Source of the DNA: Pseudoalteromonas gelatinilytica
GTDB taxonomy: Bacteria; Pseudomonadota; Gammaproteobacteria; Enterobacterales; Alteromonadaceae
Length of the DNA stretch: 64,000 nt
Reading direction: 5' to 3'
Assembly: GCF_001641615.1 (NCBI RefSeq)
Contig: NZ_LRRU01000004.1
Location: 287,795 to 351,794 of the forward strand
The position numbers and the translations under genes were made by a program. The first letter of the stretch is position 1, and each line of letters begins with the position of its first letter. The notes beneath the pieces are model-generated. The model saw only the letters and a program-made list of their open reading frames with translations. It searched no databases and was not told the DNA's origin. Positions 25,323 to 34,703 of the stretch are shown piece after piece.

Positions 25323-26480
25323 GTGCAACTCATGGCTAGTAACGTAGAGAATTACTTTTACCACGGCTTTTTTATCTTCTTACTTATCACGGTAGTAACC
25401 TGTTCCATTATAGCCACGCGCCTGATGCGCAGTAGTTTTAATAACCGCTCGATTTGCTTATTTAACCTGTTTTTTTACCTCGGTGTCATTGGCTTTGCAT
25501 GGCTGTGGATCCAAGACTTATTAGACCTTGCACCAAGTTTTCGCTCTGGCGTGGTGATTTATATGATTTCCATGACGTTGCTACAATTATCCATTTATAA
25601 CCACGACGAACCTAGCCGATTTAATAAGATAATTATTGCGCATGGTGCTATTTTTTCTGTATTTGCCCTGCTCACTCAAAATATAAATCAACTCGCCCTT
25701 GTCGAAGCCAGCTTTACATTAAGCGTGTTACCCGCACTTATTTACTTCACCACTAAACGTGCTGTATGTGAAAAGAATATTGGCAACACAGTGTTGTCAA
25801 TGGCGCAATGCATTTTACTATTAGTGCCCATTTCACAGCTAAGTATTATTACCCATGAACATAACTTAGCGACCTTGTATTCGTTGACCGTCATTGCCCA
25901 TGCAACCGTGTTTGTTATGACTGGGCTAGGTCTCATCACCACCCTGTTGGTGGATGAAAAAAAGCGTTATTTGGAATTGTCTTTAAAAGATCCGCTTACC
26001 GGGCTCTACAATCGCCGCGGGCTGCAATTCATTATTGAACAACAGCAACTATTCAGCCCAAGCCAAACATCTAGTTTATTTGCCTGCGTTGTTGATATTG
26101 ATTACTTCAAACGGATTAATGATAGCTATGGTCACGATGGCGGTGACCTAGTCCTCGAAGTGTTCTCTGATCTAATGAAACACCATTTAAATAAAGGTGA
26201 CTTATGTTGCCGCCTTGGTGGTGAAGAATTTTTACTGTTGTTCTTTGCTACCGACATCAGCTCGGCTAAGCAATTTTTAGAGGGCCTACGTAAAACATTT
26301 GAAACCAGTCAAATAGCTTATCGAGAACATCGTATATCGGTTACTGCTAGCTTTGGTTTAACCAATTGGCAACCAAATGACAGCTTTGAAAGCTTAGTAA
26401 ACCGCGCAGACAAAGCTGTTTATGCAGCGAAGAATAATGGTCGTAATCGCATAGAAACCAACAGCCAAAACAAGGAGTAA
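25323..26480 (+). CDS. Membrane diguanylate cyclase (GGDEF)
   Basis: A 385-residue protein with about seven membrane segments in residues 10-205 and a C-terminal GGDEF domain (about 218-380). The active site is CRLGGEEFLLLF, with DPLTGLYNRRGLQ and DIDYFKRINDSYGHDGGD before it, all consistent with an active cyclase making c-di-GMP. The RxxD inhibitory site is not seen before GGEEF. GTG 25323 has AGAG 7 bases upstream; ATG 25332 is the alternative. A periplasmic binding protein gene follows 108 bases downstream and could supply a ligand signal. Confidence 0.85.
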   Translation: MQLMASNVENYFYHGFFIFLLITVVTCSIIATRLMRSSFNNRSICLFNLFFYLGVIGFAWLWIQDLLDLAPSFRSGVVIYMISMTLLQLSIYNHDEPSRFNKIIIAHGAIFSVFALLTQNINQLALVEASFTLSVLPALIYFTTKRAVCEKNIGNTVLSMAQCILLLVPISQLSIITHEHNLATLYSLTVIAHATVFVMTGLGLITTLLVDEKKRYLELSLKDPLTGLYNRRGLQFIIEQQQLFSPSQTSSLFACVVDIDYFKRINDSYGHDGGDLVLEVFSDLMKHHLNKGDLCCRLGGEEFLLLFFATDISSAKQFLEGLRKTFETSQIAYREHRISVTASFGLTNWQPNDSFESLVNRADKAVYAAKNNGRNRIETNSQNKE

Positions 26481-26588
26481 ATAACTAGGGATACTACGAA
26501 AACAAATACCTTTCTATCAATCTTGTAAATTCGAACTCTGCCACTATAATTAGCTCGTGCTTATACTTAACTTGCAATATGTAGTGCT

Positions 26589-27599
26589 ATGTCTTTAAAA
26601 GTATTATTAAATTTTAAATTAAACTGGGTGTTTTTGTGCGCCAGTTTTTGGTTTTTTTCCCTACCAATTCAGGCTAAATATGTGGTGGCTGTTGTGGGTA
26701 AAACTAAAAACGATAGCTTTTATCAGCAAGCTTTTAAAGGCTGTGAGCAATTTGCAAAACAGCATCTCGATTTTGAATGTATTTACGACGGCCCCAAAGA
26801 TTTTCAAGATATTCGCACGCAAGTATTAGTGATCACCGATCTTGTTCGCAGAAATAATATTAGTGGTTTATTAATCGCAACCACAGATTCCAATTACCTT
26901 GTTGAAAGAGCATTAAAAAAGTTACACGATAACCAGATCCCAGTGATCACTTTTGACTCTGATCTGCTTGAGGAAGATCAGCAGTACCGTTTAGCTTATG
27001 TGGGTACCAATAATTTTGATTATGGTGTGGCCTTGGGGAACGAATTAAAAAAATTCACCAACAAGGCAAATAATCAAGTGTGTATTCAATCAGGGCATTC
27101 AACAACGCCTAATTTAAACAAGCGTATTGAAGGCGTTCGCTATGCCTTATCAGGGCAAACAGAGAAACGTTTAAGCGGTGAAAATGGCTGGAGTGAATTT
27201 GACCGTTGCCCTTTATATAGCTTAGGTAAGCGAGGGGTGTCACTCGGTCAACTCGACAAACTGCTTAACCTTGAAAATCCACCACTATTTCTAGCGGTAG
27301 CCGGTTTTGCTCAATTTAACCCTAACTATGCAAACGTGATTGCTAAACATAAACAACGTATTGCCAATCAAGAAGTGGTGATTGTTTCTGCCGATACTGA
27401 GCAAATGCAATTAGCAGTATTACAGCAAGGATTATCATCGGCCAATATTGGTCAAAACCCTTTTGAAATGGGCCGACTTTCTGCCGAGTTGATGTATCAA
27501 TACCTCACTAAAGGTGAACGCCCAGCTAAGTCTCACTATTATTTAGACTTTCATTATTGTCAGCAAAGTAATGCTGGCACTTGCACGGTTAATCACTAA
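26589..27599 (+). CDS. Periplasmic substrate-binding protein, ribose-binding type
   Basis: A 336-residue exported protein (signal ends IQAKY, about residue 29). It has the type I periplasmic binding fold of sugar-binding proteins (Peripla_BP_4): VVAVVGKTKNDSFYQQAFKGCEQFAK, IPVITFDSDL, AYVGTNNFDYGVALGNEL and QNPFEMGRLSAELMYQYL. No ABC permease or ATPase gene accompanies it. The nearest partner is the membrane diguanylate cyclase upstream, so a sensory rather than transport role is plausible, as with LuxP-type proteins. The ligand is unknown. Confidence 0.75.
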   Translation: MSLKVLLNFKLNWVFLCASFWFFSLPIQAKYVVAVVGKTKNDSFYQQAFKGCEQFAKQHLDFECIYDGPKDFQDIRTQVLVITDLVRRNNISGLLIATTDSNYLVERALKKLHDNQIPVITFDSDLLEEDQQYRLAYVGTNNFDYGVALGNELKKFTNKANNQVCIQSGHSTTPNLNKRIEGVRYALSGQTEKRLSGENGWSEFDRCPLYSLGKRGVSLGQLDKLLNLENPPLFLAVAGFAQFNPNYANVIAKHKQRIANQEVVIVSADTEQMQLAVLQQGLSSANIGQNPFEMGRLSAELMYQYLTKGERPAKSHYYLDFHYCQQSNAGTCTVNH

Positions 27600-27678
27600 A
27601 ACTTTGATCTCACTAAAGTGCAATTAACTCGATAAGCGCTAGACTTACCACAACTTGATTAATTGTAAGGATGTAGCC

Positions 27679-28098
27679 ATGACACACCTAGTTAGTGATT
27701 TGATGACGCCAGACCCATTCGCCATTAGCGCGCAAAATACCCTGCATGATGCTCATAATCTAATGAAAGAGAAAAATGTTCGTCATATCCCAGTGATCAA
27801 TGAGCACGGTGGTTTAGTTGGCATGTTAACGCAAAAAATCATGATTGCTCAGGTAATGAATATCATGGCTAATTACAGCGCCAGCGCTCTTGAACGCAAG
27901 GAAAAGCAAACCAAAGTAGTTGATATTATGGCTACCGATTTTACCAGTATCTCGCCAGAGCAACCGCTACACGAAGTTGCTAAGTTTTTTGTTGAAAACC
28001 GTCATGGCTGCATGCCGGTGGTTGATAAAGATAACAACCTAGTGGGAATTCTAACTTCATCAGACTTTGTTCGTTTAGCGGCGGCATTACTTTCTTAA
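27679..28098 (+). CDS. Tandem CBS-domain protein
   Basis: A 139-residue soluble protein built from two CBS motifs (VSDLMTPDPFAI...VRHIPVINEHGGLVGMLT and VVDIMATDFTSI...HGCMPVVDKDNNLVGILTSSDFVRL, in parts). Such pairs bind adenine nucleotides and often regulate other proteins. ATG 27679 has AAGG 8 bases upstream, which is why I do not use the TTG 24 bases earlier. No partner domain or gene is obvious. Confidence 0.8.
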   Translation: MTHLVSDLMTPDPFAISAQNTLHDAHNLMKEKNVRHIPVINEHGGLVGMLTQKIMIAQVMNIMANYSASALERKEKQTKVVDIMATDFTSISPEQPLHEVAKFFVENRHGCMPVVDKDNNLVGILTSSDFVRLAAALLS

Positions 28099-28112
28099 CT
28101 CGTAACTTTGTA

Positions 28113-28151
28113 TCTGCACACTGAATTTTTTACAGAAGGTGTGCAGAGTTT
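28113..28151 (+). terminator. Probable terminator after the CBS gene
   Basis: TCTGCACAC (28113-28121) and GTGTGCAGA (28139-28147) form a perfect 9-bp stem with a 17-base loop, followed by GTTTTC. The T run is short, so strength is doubtful. Confidence 0.42.
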
Positions 28152-28325
28152 TCATACTCTTTCATAGCCACAACTACTCCAGCCCAAGATAAAAATCAAA
28201 TTAACCATTTATATTCAACAATTTATAATTTTATAATTATCAGGCACAACGCTTGCTTCTATGTAATTACACATGCTTTTTAGATTAAAAGCGAAAGGAA
28301 ATTTACAGATAATCTCGGAGGAGTA

Positions 28326-28844
28326 ATGAGTAATTCATCATCAAAAGTCGCAGAATTTACAGCACCGGGTGTTAAAGACCAAGCTGCAGCGGACACGATT
28401 GCTATTCTAGACCAGCGCATGGTCGCTTTAATCGATTTACACCTCACTTTAAAACACATTCATTGGAATGTTGTTGGCCCTAATTTTATTGGTGTACACG
28501 AAATGCTTGATCCACAAGTAAGCGCAGTGCAAGAGATGACTGACACGATTGCAGAGCGTATCGCAACCATGGGCGGCGTACCTGTTGGTACACCTCAATC
28601 AATTGTAGAACGCCGTACTTGGCAAGATTATTCAATTGGTAAAGGCTTAGTGACTGACCACCTAACAGCGCTTGATAAAGTGTATAACGGTGTTAATAAA
28701 GACCACCGTGCAGCTATCGATAAGCTTGGTGAGCTAGATCCAGTTTCTGAAGATATGATCACCGGCCAACTGGCTGACTTAGAACAATTCCAATGGTTTG
28801 TTCGTGCACATATCGAATCGTCTACCGGCGAATTGAAAGGTTAA
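28326..28844 (+). CDS. Dps-family iron-storage and DNA-protecting protein
   Basis: A 172-residue ferritin-fold protein. The ferroxidase motif LTLKHIHWNVVGPNFIGVHEMLD (His, Asp and Glu ligands of the inter-subunit site) and the following DTIAERIATMGGVPVG helix are diagnostic of Dps. The protein would form 12-mers that oxidise and store iron and shield DNA in stress. GGAG lies 7 bases before the ATG. A strong terminator follows. Confidence 0.9.
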   Translation: MSNSSSKVAEFTAPGVKDQAAADTIAILDQRMVALIDLHLTLKHIHWNVVGPNFIGVHEMLDPQVSAVQEMTDTIAERIATMGGVPVGTPQSIVERRTWQDYSIGKGLVTDHLTALDKVYNGVNKDHRAAIDKLGELDPVSEDMITGQLADLEQFQWFVRAHIESSTGELKG

Positions 28845-28872
28845 ACCCCCTAGGTCTATCCGAAGACCCCTT

Positions 28873-28896
28873 GCCCAGCATTTGCTGGGCTTTTTT
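28873..28896 (+). terminator. Intrinsic terminator of dps
   Basis: GCCCAGCA / TGCTGGGC stem with a tight loop and six T residues (28891-28896). It also lies within 10 bases of the convergent CorA gene end. Confidence 0.8.
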
Positions 28897-28904
28897 ATGC
28901 TTTG

Positions 28905-29861
28905 TTACAACCAACCTTTATGTTTAAAGAACAAGTAAGGTGCAAAGCCAGACAGCAACATAATGCCAATTGCAAACGGGTAACCCCATGCCCATTGCAG
29001 TTCAGGCATGCTGTTAAAATTCATCCCATAGATACTGGCGACAACGGTCGGCGGTAAAAACACCACTGAGGCAATAGAGAAGGTTTTTATAATTTGGTTT
29101 TGTTCGATGTTAATAAAACCCTGAGTCGAGTCCATTAAGAAATTCACCTTATCAAACAAAAATGTACAGTGAGACATAAGGGTATCAATATCGAGTACAA
29201 TTTCACGTAGTGATTCGCGGTCTTCTGTCGGCGCTCCTAGGTGGCGCAGTAAAAACGAGATATTCCGGCGCGTATCCATCAAACATAAACGCACTTTACC
29301 GTTATTATCTTCAAGGCGCGAAATTCGACTAACAGCTTCTTCTAAGTCTGAGTCATCCTCTTCAAGTACATAGGCACTGAGTTTTTCTAACTGGTGATGC
29401 ATGTCTTCAAGCATGTCAGCGTGGTTTTCGACTTTTTGGTCAAATAAAGTCACCAAAAGTTGCTTTGGATTATCACACGCTACCTGCCCTTTCCGAGCAC
29501 GCAGTCGTAAAAGACGAAAATCGGCTAGTTCATCATCGCGGATTGTCAGCAAGCAGTTGTCTTGTAGTAAACAAGCCACGGTTACCGTATTAAAGCGCCC
29601 TTCATTTGGTGACATGAAAAGCGCATGCACATGCAAGCCTTCATGGTCGATAAAACAACGGGAAGAGGCCTCGATTTCTTCAACATCATCAGCACCGGGT
29701 AAGGTGATATTAAGCGTGCTTGCCAGTGCTTGCCGTTCTTCTTCGGTCGGATTTATGGTATCAATCCAGTGGGCATTTTTTATGGCGGTTGCAAGAGGCG
29801 TATCAGAAGCTGGCTCAGTTTCTGTGATCACACCTTGGTCTATAGAAAAAAATCGTAACAT
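28905..29861 (-). CDS. CorA-family divalent metal transporter
   Basis: A 318-residue protein with a long cytoplasmic N-domain (acidic helices, EDDSDLEEAVSRISRLED near the middle), two C-terminal membrane helices and the hallmark GMN signature (IYGMNFNSMPEL) between them, ending in FFKHKGWL. CorA proteins form pentameric Mg2+ (or Ni/Co) channels; close relatives ZntB move zinc, and the two are hard to separate by eye. Monocistronic. Confidence 0.85.
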   Translation of the reverse strand: MLRFFSIDQGVITETEPASDTPLATAIKNAHWIDTINPTEEERQALASTLNITLPGADDVEEIEASSRCFIDHEGLHVHALFMSPNEGRFNTVTVACLLQDNCLLTIRDDELADFRLLRLRARKGQVACDNPKQLLVTLFDQKVENHADMLEDMHHQLEKLSAYVLEEDDSDLEEAVSRISRLEDNNGKVRLCLMDTRRNISFLLRHLGAPTEDRESLREIVLDIDTLMSHCTFLFDKVNFLMDSTQGFINIEQNQIIKTFSIASVVFLPPTVVASIYGMNFNSMPELQWAWGYPFAIGIMLLSGFAPYLFFKHKGWL

Positions 29862-29982
29862 GCGCCCTACCCTGAATAATCAATGTATAGCAAATACTAT
29901 AGCTGTTCACGTTAATGAACAATGACAATGCTACTAATTACCGGGTAAAGCAGAAAAATAATTTAAACCTAACATCAATTGC

Positions 29983-31212
29983 TTATTTCGCTTTTTTGAA
30001 GCGCACCACAAGCATACCTATCAAGATGATGCCAAGGCCTAATAAGCAAGGTATAAAAGCACTTTGCAGGGCAACATCAAACGCTAAAAAGTCGGGGTAA
30101 CCGGTTTGCCAAAGCGTCCATTCATAACCGAGCTTTGATGCAATATGTTCACCGCCGCTACTAAGTACGATGATTGCATCATTGTTATCTGGGTTAATAC
30201 GAAGCGTGCTATTTATTGCCGGTTCATTTGCGCCGTCATGGCCAAACACAAAATCTCCCGATGCTGTTGGCGCATAAAGCATGGTACCTAGCCCCCAAAT
30301 TGGTGCGCCTAAGCTAATAGCCAATGGCTCTCGCATGGTACTGATCATTTGCGGGCTTAACTGCCCTGTTTGAGGTGATGTTAATGCTTGCACTAAAGCG
30401 ATTAAGTCATGGCTACTTGCCAGTAAGCCTGTTGCCGCTGCCGATGCGTATTGAAAATGCCCAGCAGCTTGCCCGCTTTTATCATAAGCAGGTGCGATAT
30501 TGTCTAACTCAGTGAGTACATCGTAACTGGCATCAGTCATATTGACTGGCTTAAAGACGTTATCAGCCATCCAAGTTGCAAAGCGTTGATTCGTTTTCTC
30601 TTCTACCAGCAGCTCCAGCATCAAATAGCCGCCCCCAGAATACTGAAAATCGCCCACAGGCTTGGTGACTTTAATTTCACGCACACCCGTTGATGATAGC
30701 GGCTTGTTTAGTGACTCAAGCAAGCTTGGTACGGTTTCATTTAGCTCAATATCAGCAAAGCCTAAACCATCACCAAGCCCCGCAGTATGAGATAACAGAT
30801 GAGCAAGGCTAACAGTTTGATTATCAAACTCTGATTCAGGTAACTGCCAGCCCGTCAGTTGATCATTAATCGCGCGATCTAAACGAATTTGTTGTTGCTC
30901 AGCCAGACTCATCACGCCATAGGCGGTAATAAATTTACTCAGTGATGCCACGGGGAACAGAGTATTGGCGGTTATTTCATCTTTGCTTTTTGAGTAATCT
31001 TGAAAAATCACTTGGCCATTTTCAATCAAAACATAAGCGATATTTGCGTGTTTGTTGGCAATCAGCGCCTGGCTATTAGTAATAAACTGCTCAGTGTTGC
31101 CCGTTTCGGCAATAGGTTTTAAAAACCAGCCACTGACACCACCATATACGCAGGTAGCAGCCCAAACAGATGACAAAAATAGCGTTAACAAAATCGTTTT
31201 AAACCTGCTCAT
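29983..31212 (-). CDS. Beta-lactamase-fold serine hydrolase, membrane anchored
   Basis: A 409-residue class C beta-lactamase-like protein. The catalytic SxxK motif is in FPVASLSKFITAYG, the YxG/YxN tyrosine is in FQYSGGGYLMLE, and the third motif HDG is in FGHDGANEP. A signal or anchor helix is at residues 6-25 and a C-terminal membrane helix at about 380-402. Such enzymes are usually esterases or D-amino-peptidases rather than true lactamases. It lies 28 bases downstream of the DUF2975 gene in the same direction and may share its transcript. Confidence 0.8.
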   Translation of the reverse strand: MSRFKTILLTLFLSSVWAATCVYGGVSGWFLKPIAETGNTEQFITNSQALIANKHANIAYVLIENGQVIFQDYSKSKDEITANTLFPVASLSKFITAYGVMSLAEQQQIRLDRAINDQLTGWQLPESEFDNQTVSLAHLLSHTAGLGDGLGFADIELNETVPSLLESLNKPLSSTGVREIKVTKPVGDFQYSGGGYLMLELLVEEKTNQRFATWMADNVFKPVNMTDASYDVLTELDNIAPAYDKSGQAAGHFQYASAAATGLLASSHDLIALVQALTSPQTGQLSPQMISTMREPLAISLGAPIWGLGTMLYAPTASGDFVFGHDGANEPAINSTLRINPDNNDAIIVLSSGGEHIASKLGYEWTLWQTGYPDFLAFDVALQSAFIPCLLGLGIILIGMLVVRFKKAK

Positions 31213-31240
31213 ACCCTATTCCTTGTATTACAACGCGTTG

Positions 31241-31855
31241 TTAAATCACTTCGATTTGTTCAGGCTTTTTGATAAAGAACACCATTAAAATTAATAATGC
31301 TGCTGGGAATAAAAACACATTTAAATAAGCAAAAATCACCGTTAATTGTAAGACGCACATCAGCAACAGTAGGATTGAAAACACCGTTAGCAACGATGAC
31401 ATACCATGGCGTTTTGTTAGTAATAACGCGGCTGTTATCAAACCCACTAACGCATACAAGCCTAAACTCCCAGCAGAGATCGCCATGGCAATAATTGAAA
31501 TACTTTCTATTACATCATTCGATGCTTTATCACCTGCAACAGCAAGATAAACATCGCATAACACAGTGGCATGAAAAGCTAATACCAGCACCGCCAACAC
31601 ACATAACAGTATGCGTACACCTTCAACATCGAACATATCTTTTAATGCCCTGCGTAAACTCAGATACACGTAAATTTCAAGTGCACCGATGAGCACGAAC
31701 ACAAGGTCTGAAAAGTTTAAGCTTTGTAAATCGAGCTTAAGCGCCTCTCCTAAGCCATCAAGTGTTTCGCCAAAAACTGAGATCCAGTACATGGGAAAAA
31801 TCACAGCAAGTAATCCTGCTGCTATGCCGGGTAGTAAATAGTCACGGTTGAGCAT
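31241..31855 (-). CDS. DUF2975-type membrane protein
   Basis: A 204-residue inner-membrane protein with four or so helices, matching the DUF2975 architecture found next to small XRE regulators. The ATG at 31855 has GGAGGG 3 bases upstream; the longer reading frame start 102 bases earlier would overlap the regulator gene and lacks such a site. With the 70-residue XRE protein just upstream it makes the standard DUF2975-YozG-type pair. The role of the pair is not known to me. Confidence 0.7.
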   Translation of the reverse strand: MLNRDYLLPGIAAGLLAVIFPMYWISVFGETLDGLGEALKLDLQSLNFSDLVFVLIGALEIYVYLSLRRALKDMFDVEGVRILLCVLAVLVLAFHATVLCDVYLAVAGDKASNDVIESISIIAMAISAGSLGLYALVGLITAALLLTKRHGMSSLLTVFSILLLLMCVLQLTVIFAYLNVFLFPAALLILMVFFIKKPEQIEVI

Positions 31856-31886
31856 ATGCCCTCCAAAATCCTGTTGCGTTGTAAAG

Positions 31887-32099
31887 TTATTCGCTATCGC
31901 GTTCGTACACCAAAATATCGCCGGGTTGGCAATTAAGCTCTTCACAAATAGCTTCAAGGGTACTAAAGCGGATCGCTTTCACTTTTCCGTTTTTTAGTAA
32001 TGATAAATTGGTCATAGAAATATCAATGCGCTGAGATAGCTCTTTCAGCTGCATTTTGTTCTTTGCCAATTCTATATCTAGGTTGATTCGTATTTTCAT
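31887..32099 (-). CDS. Small XRE-family (Cro/CI) regulator, YozG-like
   Basis: A 70-residue protein that is essentially one helix-turn-helix domain: MQLKELSQRIDISMTNLSLL, then KAIRFSTLEAICEELNCQPGDIL. This short Cro/CI class accompanies DUF2975 membrane proteins. The downstream DUF2975 gene starts 31 bases after its stop. It may repress its own operon. Confidence 0.82.
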   Translation of the reverse strand: MKIRINLDIELAKNKMQLKELSQRIDISMTNLSLLKNGKVKAIRFSTLEAICEELNCQPGDILVYERDSE

Positions 32100-32227
32100 A
32101 GTCTAAAAAGTACACAGCGGATTTATGATTGTCAAACTTTATTTTACGATTATCATAAAATAAAGAATGAAAAACATAATAACTCAGTAAGTAATTAAAC
32201 CCATATTTTGACCATTTCAGGCATAAA

Positions 32228-32251
32228 AAAAGCCAGTAAATACTGGCTTTT
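32228..32251. terminator. Hairpin terminator downstream of the small membrane protein gene
   Basis: AAAAGCCAGTA / TACTGGCTTTT, an 11-bp stem with a tiny loop and A and T runs on either side. It can serve the minus-strand gene starting at 32650, and stops read-through toward the XRE unit. Confidence 0.72.
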
Positions 32252-32266
32252 CGCTCTATTTATAAG

Positions 32267-32650
32267 TTAGACATTGGCTTGGTAAGCAGGGATAGCTATC
32301 GCCGCTACAATACCCAATAAAAATATGCCACCAATGATCAATACGCCCCAAAATGACCATTGTTTTTGTACTCGTTGAAAATGCTCAACGCTATCCCAAC
32401 GTTTATTTTGCCATGCCATTTCTCGGCCTTTAAAGCCCAAATACACCGATACAATAAAACCAACATAAGGCACTAAGGCCAATAAGCCAATCCAAGTGCT
32501 GTTGCCAATTGCCCAAATCCAACTTAGCAAGAAAGCGCCCCAACTAAAGCCTTTAATGCCCTCGGGTAAATCGTCTACCTTCCCCTGCCCTGAGTTATTT
32601 TCAGATGCCATCTGAAGGCTTGCTTCAGGTGGTGTGTAATTATCTGTCAT
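32267..32650 (-). CDS. Small membrane protein with two to three helices
   Basis: A 127-residue protein. After a polar N-terminus (residues 1-33) come GFSWGAFLLSWIWAIGN, WIGLLALVPYVGFIVSVYLGFKGREMAWQN and a final helix (FWGVLIIGGIFLLGIVAAIAIPAY), a widespread pattern in proteobacteria whose function is not established. Annotators sometimes give misleading enzyme names to this family. Monocistronic, ends with a terminator hairpin. Confidence 0.65.
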   Translation of the reverse strand: MTDNYTPPEASLQMASENNSGQGKVDDLPEGIKGFSWGAFLLSWIWAIGNSTWIGLLALVPYVGFIVSVYLGFKGREMAWQNKRWDSVEHFQRVQKQWSFWGVLIIGGIFLLGIVAAIAIPAYQANV

Positions 32651-32832
32651 GAGTTTTTCCTTATTATTAATTAAACAGAAACCCTAACTTATAGTACTGA
32701 GTGTATTTTAAGCAAGCTAAAGATAAGTACCTAAAGCAGATAATTGTTAGCTGATGTGTTTTGTAACATTAATCTCGTTTCCTTTTCATTTTAAATCACC
32801 TAGTCTGGGCACATAACTGCAAGGAGAGAACA

Positions 32833-33483
32833 ATGAAAGACTTACAAAAGTTAGTGGGTAATTTAAATAAATCAGGTGCGCTGAGTGGTTTTTTAGGAGG
32901 CGTTGCTGGCGGCGGACTAACGAGCTTAATGGGCGGAAAAACTAAAAAGAGCAGTAAAAAAGCCGTAAAATATGGTGCGCTTGCTGCTGTCGGTGGCCTT
33001 GCTTGGAAAGCCTATAAACAATACTCAGAACAAAAAGCGGCTCCAGTTCAGCAAACTAGTTCTCGTGGTTTTGATTTTACCCCCGCCACGCTGCCCGAGC
33101 AGTCATTTAATGATGTCATCGACGATAACCATAGTGATGGGCAATTATTACTCATGCGCGCTATGATTGCAGCCGCCTATGCTGATGGCCACATTGATGA
33201 AACCGAAAGACAAAAAATCTTCGCACAAGTAGAAACAATGCAATTGTCTGTGCAAGAAAAGGCCATGCTGTTCGATGAGCTAAGAAAGCCAATGCAACTG
33301 TCAGAGTTAGTTGCCGCTGTGCCTAACGCACAAATGGGTATTGAAGTATATGCAGCTAGTGCCAGCGCAATTGATTTAAACCAAGCTATTTCTAAACACT
33401 ACTTAGACACGCTCGCTAATCAATTATGCATTCCTAGTGAACTGGTAATGAGCATTCACAGAGAGCTTGCCGAATACCAATAA
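32833..33483 (+). CDS. DUF533 protein (YebE/TerB-like)
   Basis: A 216-residue protein. The N-terminus is rich in Gly and Lys (GFLGGVAGGGLTSLMGGKTKKSSKKAVKY) with a hydrophobic helix (ALAAVGGLAWKAY), and residues about 95-215 form the TerB-like helical domain (LLMRAMIAAAYADGHIDETERQKIFAQVE). DUF533 members such as YebE are induced by envelope stress in enteric bacteria; the biochemical role is unknown. Confidence 0.8.
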   Translation: MKDLQKLVGNLNKSGALSGFLGGVAGGGLTSLMGGKTKKSSKKAVKYGALAAVGGLAWKAYKQYSEQKAAPVQQTSSRGFDFTPATLPEQSFNDVIDDNHSDGQLLLMRAMIAAAYADGHIDETERQKIFAQVETMQLSVQEKAMLFDELRKPMQLSELVAAVPNAQMGIEVYAASASAIDLNQAISKHYLDTLANQLCIPSELVMSIHRELAEYQ

Positions 33484-33486
33484 AAA

Positions 33487-33504
33487 TGGGGCGTCTTCGC
33501 CCCA
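33487..33504. terminator. Short GC-rich hairpin between convergent genes
   Basis: TGGGGCG-TCTT-CGCCCCA, a 7-bp stem with a tetraloop, right after the DUF533 stop. The T run is only three residues, so it is a moderate terminator candidate. Confidence 0.5.
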
Positions 33505-33527
33505 CTTTAACTCGTAACCAGTAATGA

Positions 33528-33776
33528 TTAATGCGGTTTTTTAGTGCCGTAACGCACCATATCTTTACCGTTTTCATACACTTCACTAGTCACGTAACGG
33601 CCAAGTAAAAGTTGATGTTTATCATCAAGTACCGCAATAAATGGGCGGCCATCACTATTATTGGTTGCAAGGGCAACACCGGTTACATTCTCAAGCCCTA
33701 AACCGCCAGTTTCAACTAGGCGTAAAAATGTTTCTAACTCGTCTAATGTTTCAATTACATCGTTATCGTTAATCAT
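33528..33776 (-). CDS. Hypothetical 82-residue protein
   Basis: A small soluble protein with an acidic N-terminal helix (NDVIETLDELETFLRLVE) and a beta-rich remainder ending GTKKPH. Good start codon and clean open frame, but no family recognised. Convergent with the DUF533 gene. Confidence 0.5.
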   Translation of the reverse strand: MINDNDVIETLDELETFLRLVETGGLGLENVTGVALATNNSDGRPFIAVLDDKHQLLLGRYVTSEVYENGKDMVRYGTKKPH

Positions 33777-33932
33777 CTCAAATACTCAGTGATTGCTAAT
33801 GGGCGTAGCATAGCAGGATTAAAAACAGGGTGCGAATAACAGCCCTTAAAGTAGCTTACTTTTGGACTAAAAATTGACACAACGCTATTCAATTGATGAT
33901 ACTTTCGCTATCGACAGAGACAGTAAAGTTTA

Positions 33933-34703
33933 ATGAGTAACCATTTAACGCTCGAATTAATGACCCCAAAGGGCAATCTTGCCGATAGCATCCAAGCTAT
34001 TTGGTATGCCACAGCGCACTCTCAAGGAGAGCAATGGCTTGCCTGCGATGGTGCCACAGGGCTTGTGTTTCCTGTTGCTGGTGAAGTTTTACTTGATGAC
34101 AAGCCGCTTGCTGCCCCTTATGCAGTGCAAGAAACATCGACTCAAGCATCTAAAGTCACATTTTCACACGATGCGCAGTTTTGTGGTATTCGTTTTAACC
34201 CAACCGTATTGTCTGAACTAAAGCGTAATGCTCACCCACTCCTTGCAGAACAGTCCCTATCTGAAATTGCACTAGGTCTGCAAAATGAAGCCAGCTTAGC
34301 CGTGTTTGTTGCGCTTATTAGCCGCCACTTTACTGATAATAAAAGTATTAACCACAGTAACAGACACTCAAAGCACCTTATCCGCAATCTTATTGAGTTA
34401 ACGCCACTCGAAACTGCTTACCAACTAGCCCCTCTCAGTCAACGTCAGCTCGAAAGGCAAGTTAAGGATCAATGCGGCGTTACCCCTAAGTATTTTGAGC
34501 GTATTTACCGAGTAAAACTTGCTAAACAAGCAATTAAAGATAACCCTGAAATGAGTTTTGCAGACATTGCACTTGAATGTGGCTTTACCGATCAGCCTCA
34601 TTTAATTAAAGAATTCAAAGCGATAATGCACATCACCCCAGCAAAATACCGCAAGTTATTAAAAGACTCTCAAACTAAACAAACAAAGCTTATTTTGCGC
34701 TAG
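33933..34703 (+). CDS. AraC-family transcriptional regulator
   Basis: A 256-residue regulator. The C-terminal half carries the double helix-turn-helix of AraC proteins: YQLAPLSQRQLERQVKDQCG, then LAKQAIKDNPEMSFADIALECGFTDQPHLIKEFKA and ITPAKYRKL. The N-terminal domain (1-150) is a ligand-binding-like beta domain of the type found in uncharacterised AraC regulators. No divergent or operon partner is obvious. Confidence 0.8.
   Translation: MSNHLTLELMTPKGNLADSIQAIWYATAHSQGEQWLACDGATGLVFPVAGEVLLDDKPLAAPYAVQETSTQASKVTFSHDAQFCGIRFNPTVLSELKRNAHPLLAEQSLSEIALGLQNEASLAVFVALISRHFTDNKSINHSNRHSKHLIRNLIELTPLETAYQLAPLSQRQLERQVKDQCGVTPKYFERIYRVKLAKQAIKDNPEMSFADIALECGFTDQPHLIKEFKAIMHITPAKYRKLLKDSQTKQTKLILR

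Noticed and set aside
29401..29925. 174-residue plus-strand frame opposite the CorA gene
   Set aside because: Ser/Thr-rich shadow of CorA codons; CorA motifs on the minus strand are unambiguous.
32228..32251. Considered a small RNA because of the strong hairpin
   Set aside because: A plain 11-bp stem with A/T runs is fully explained as a terminator.
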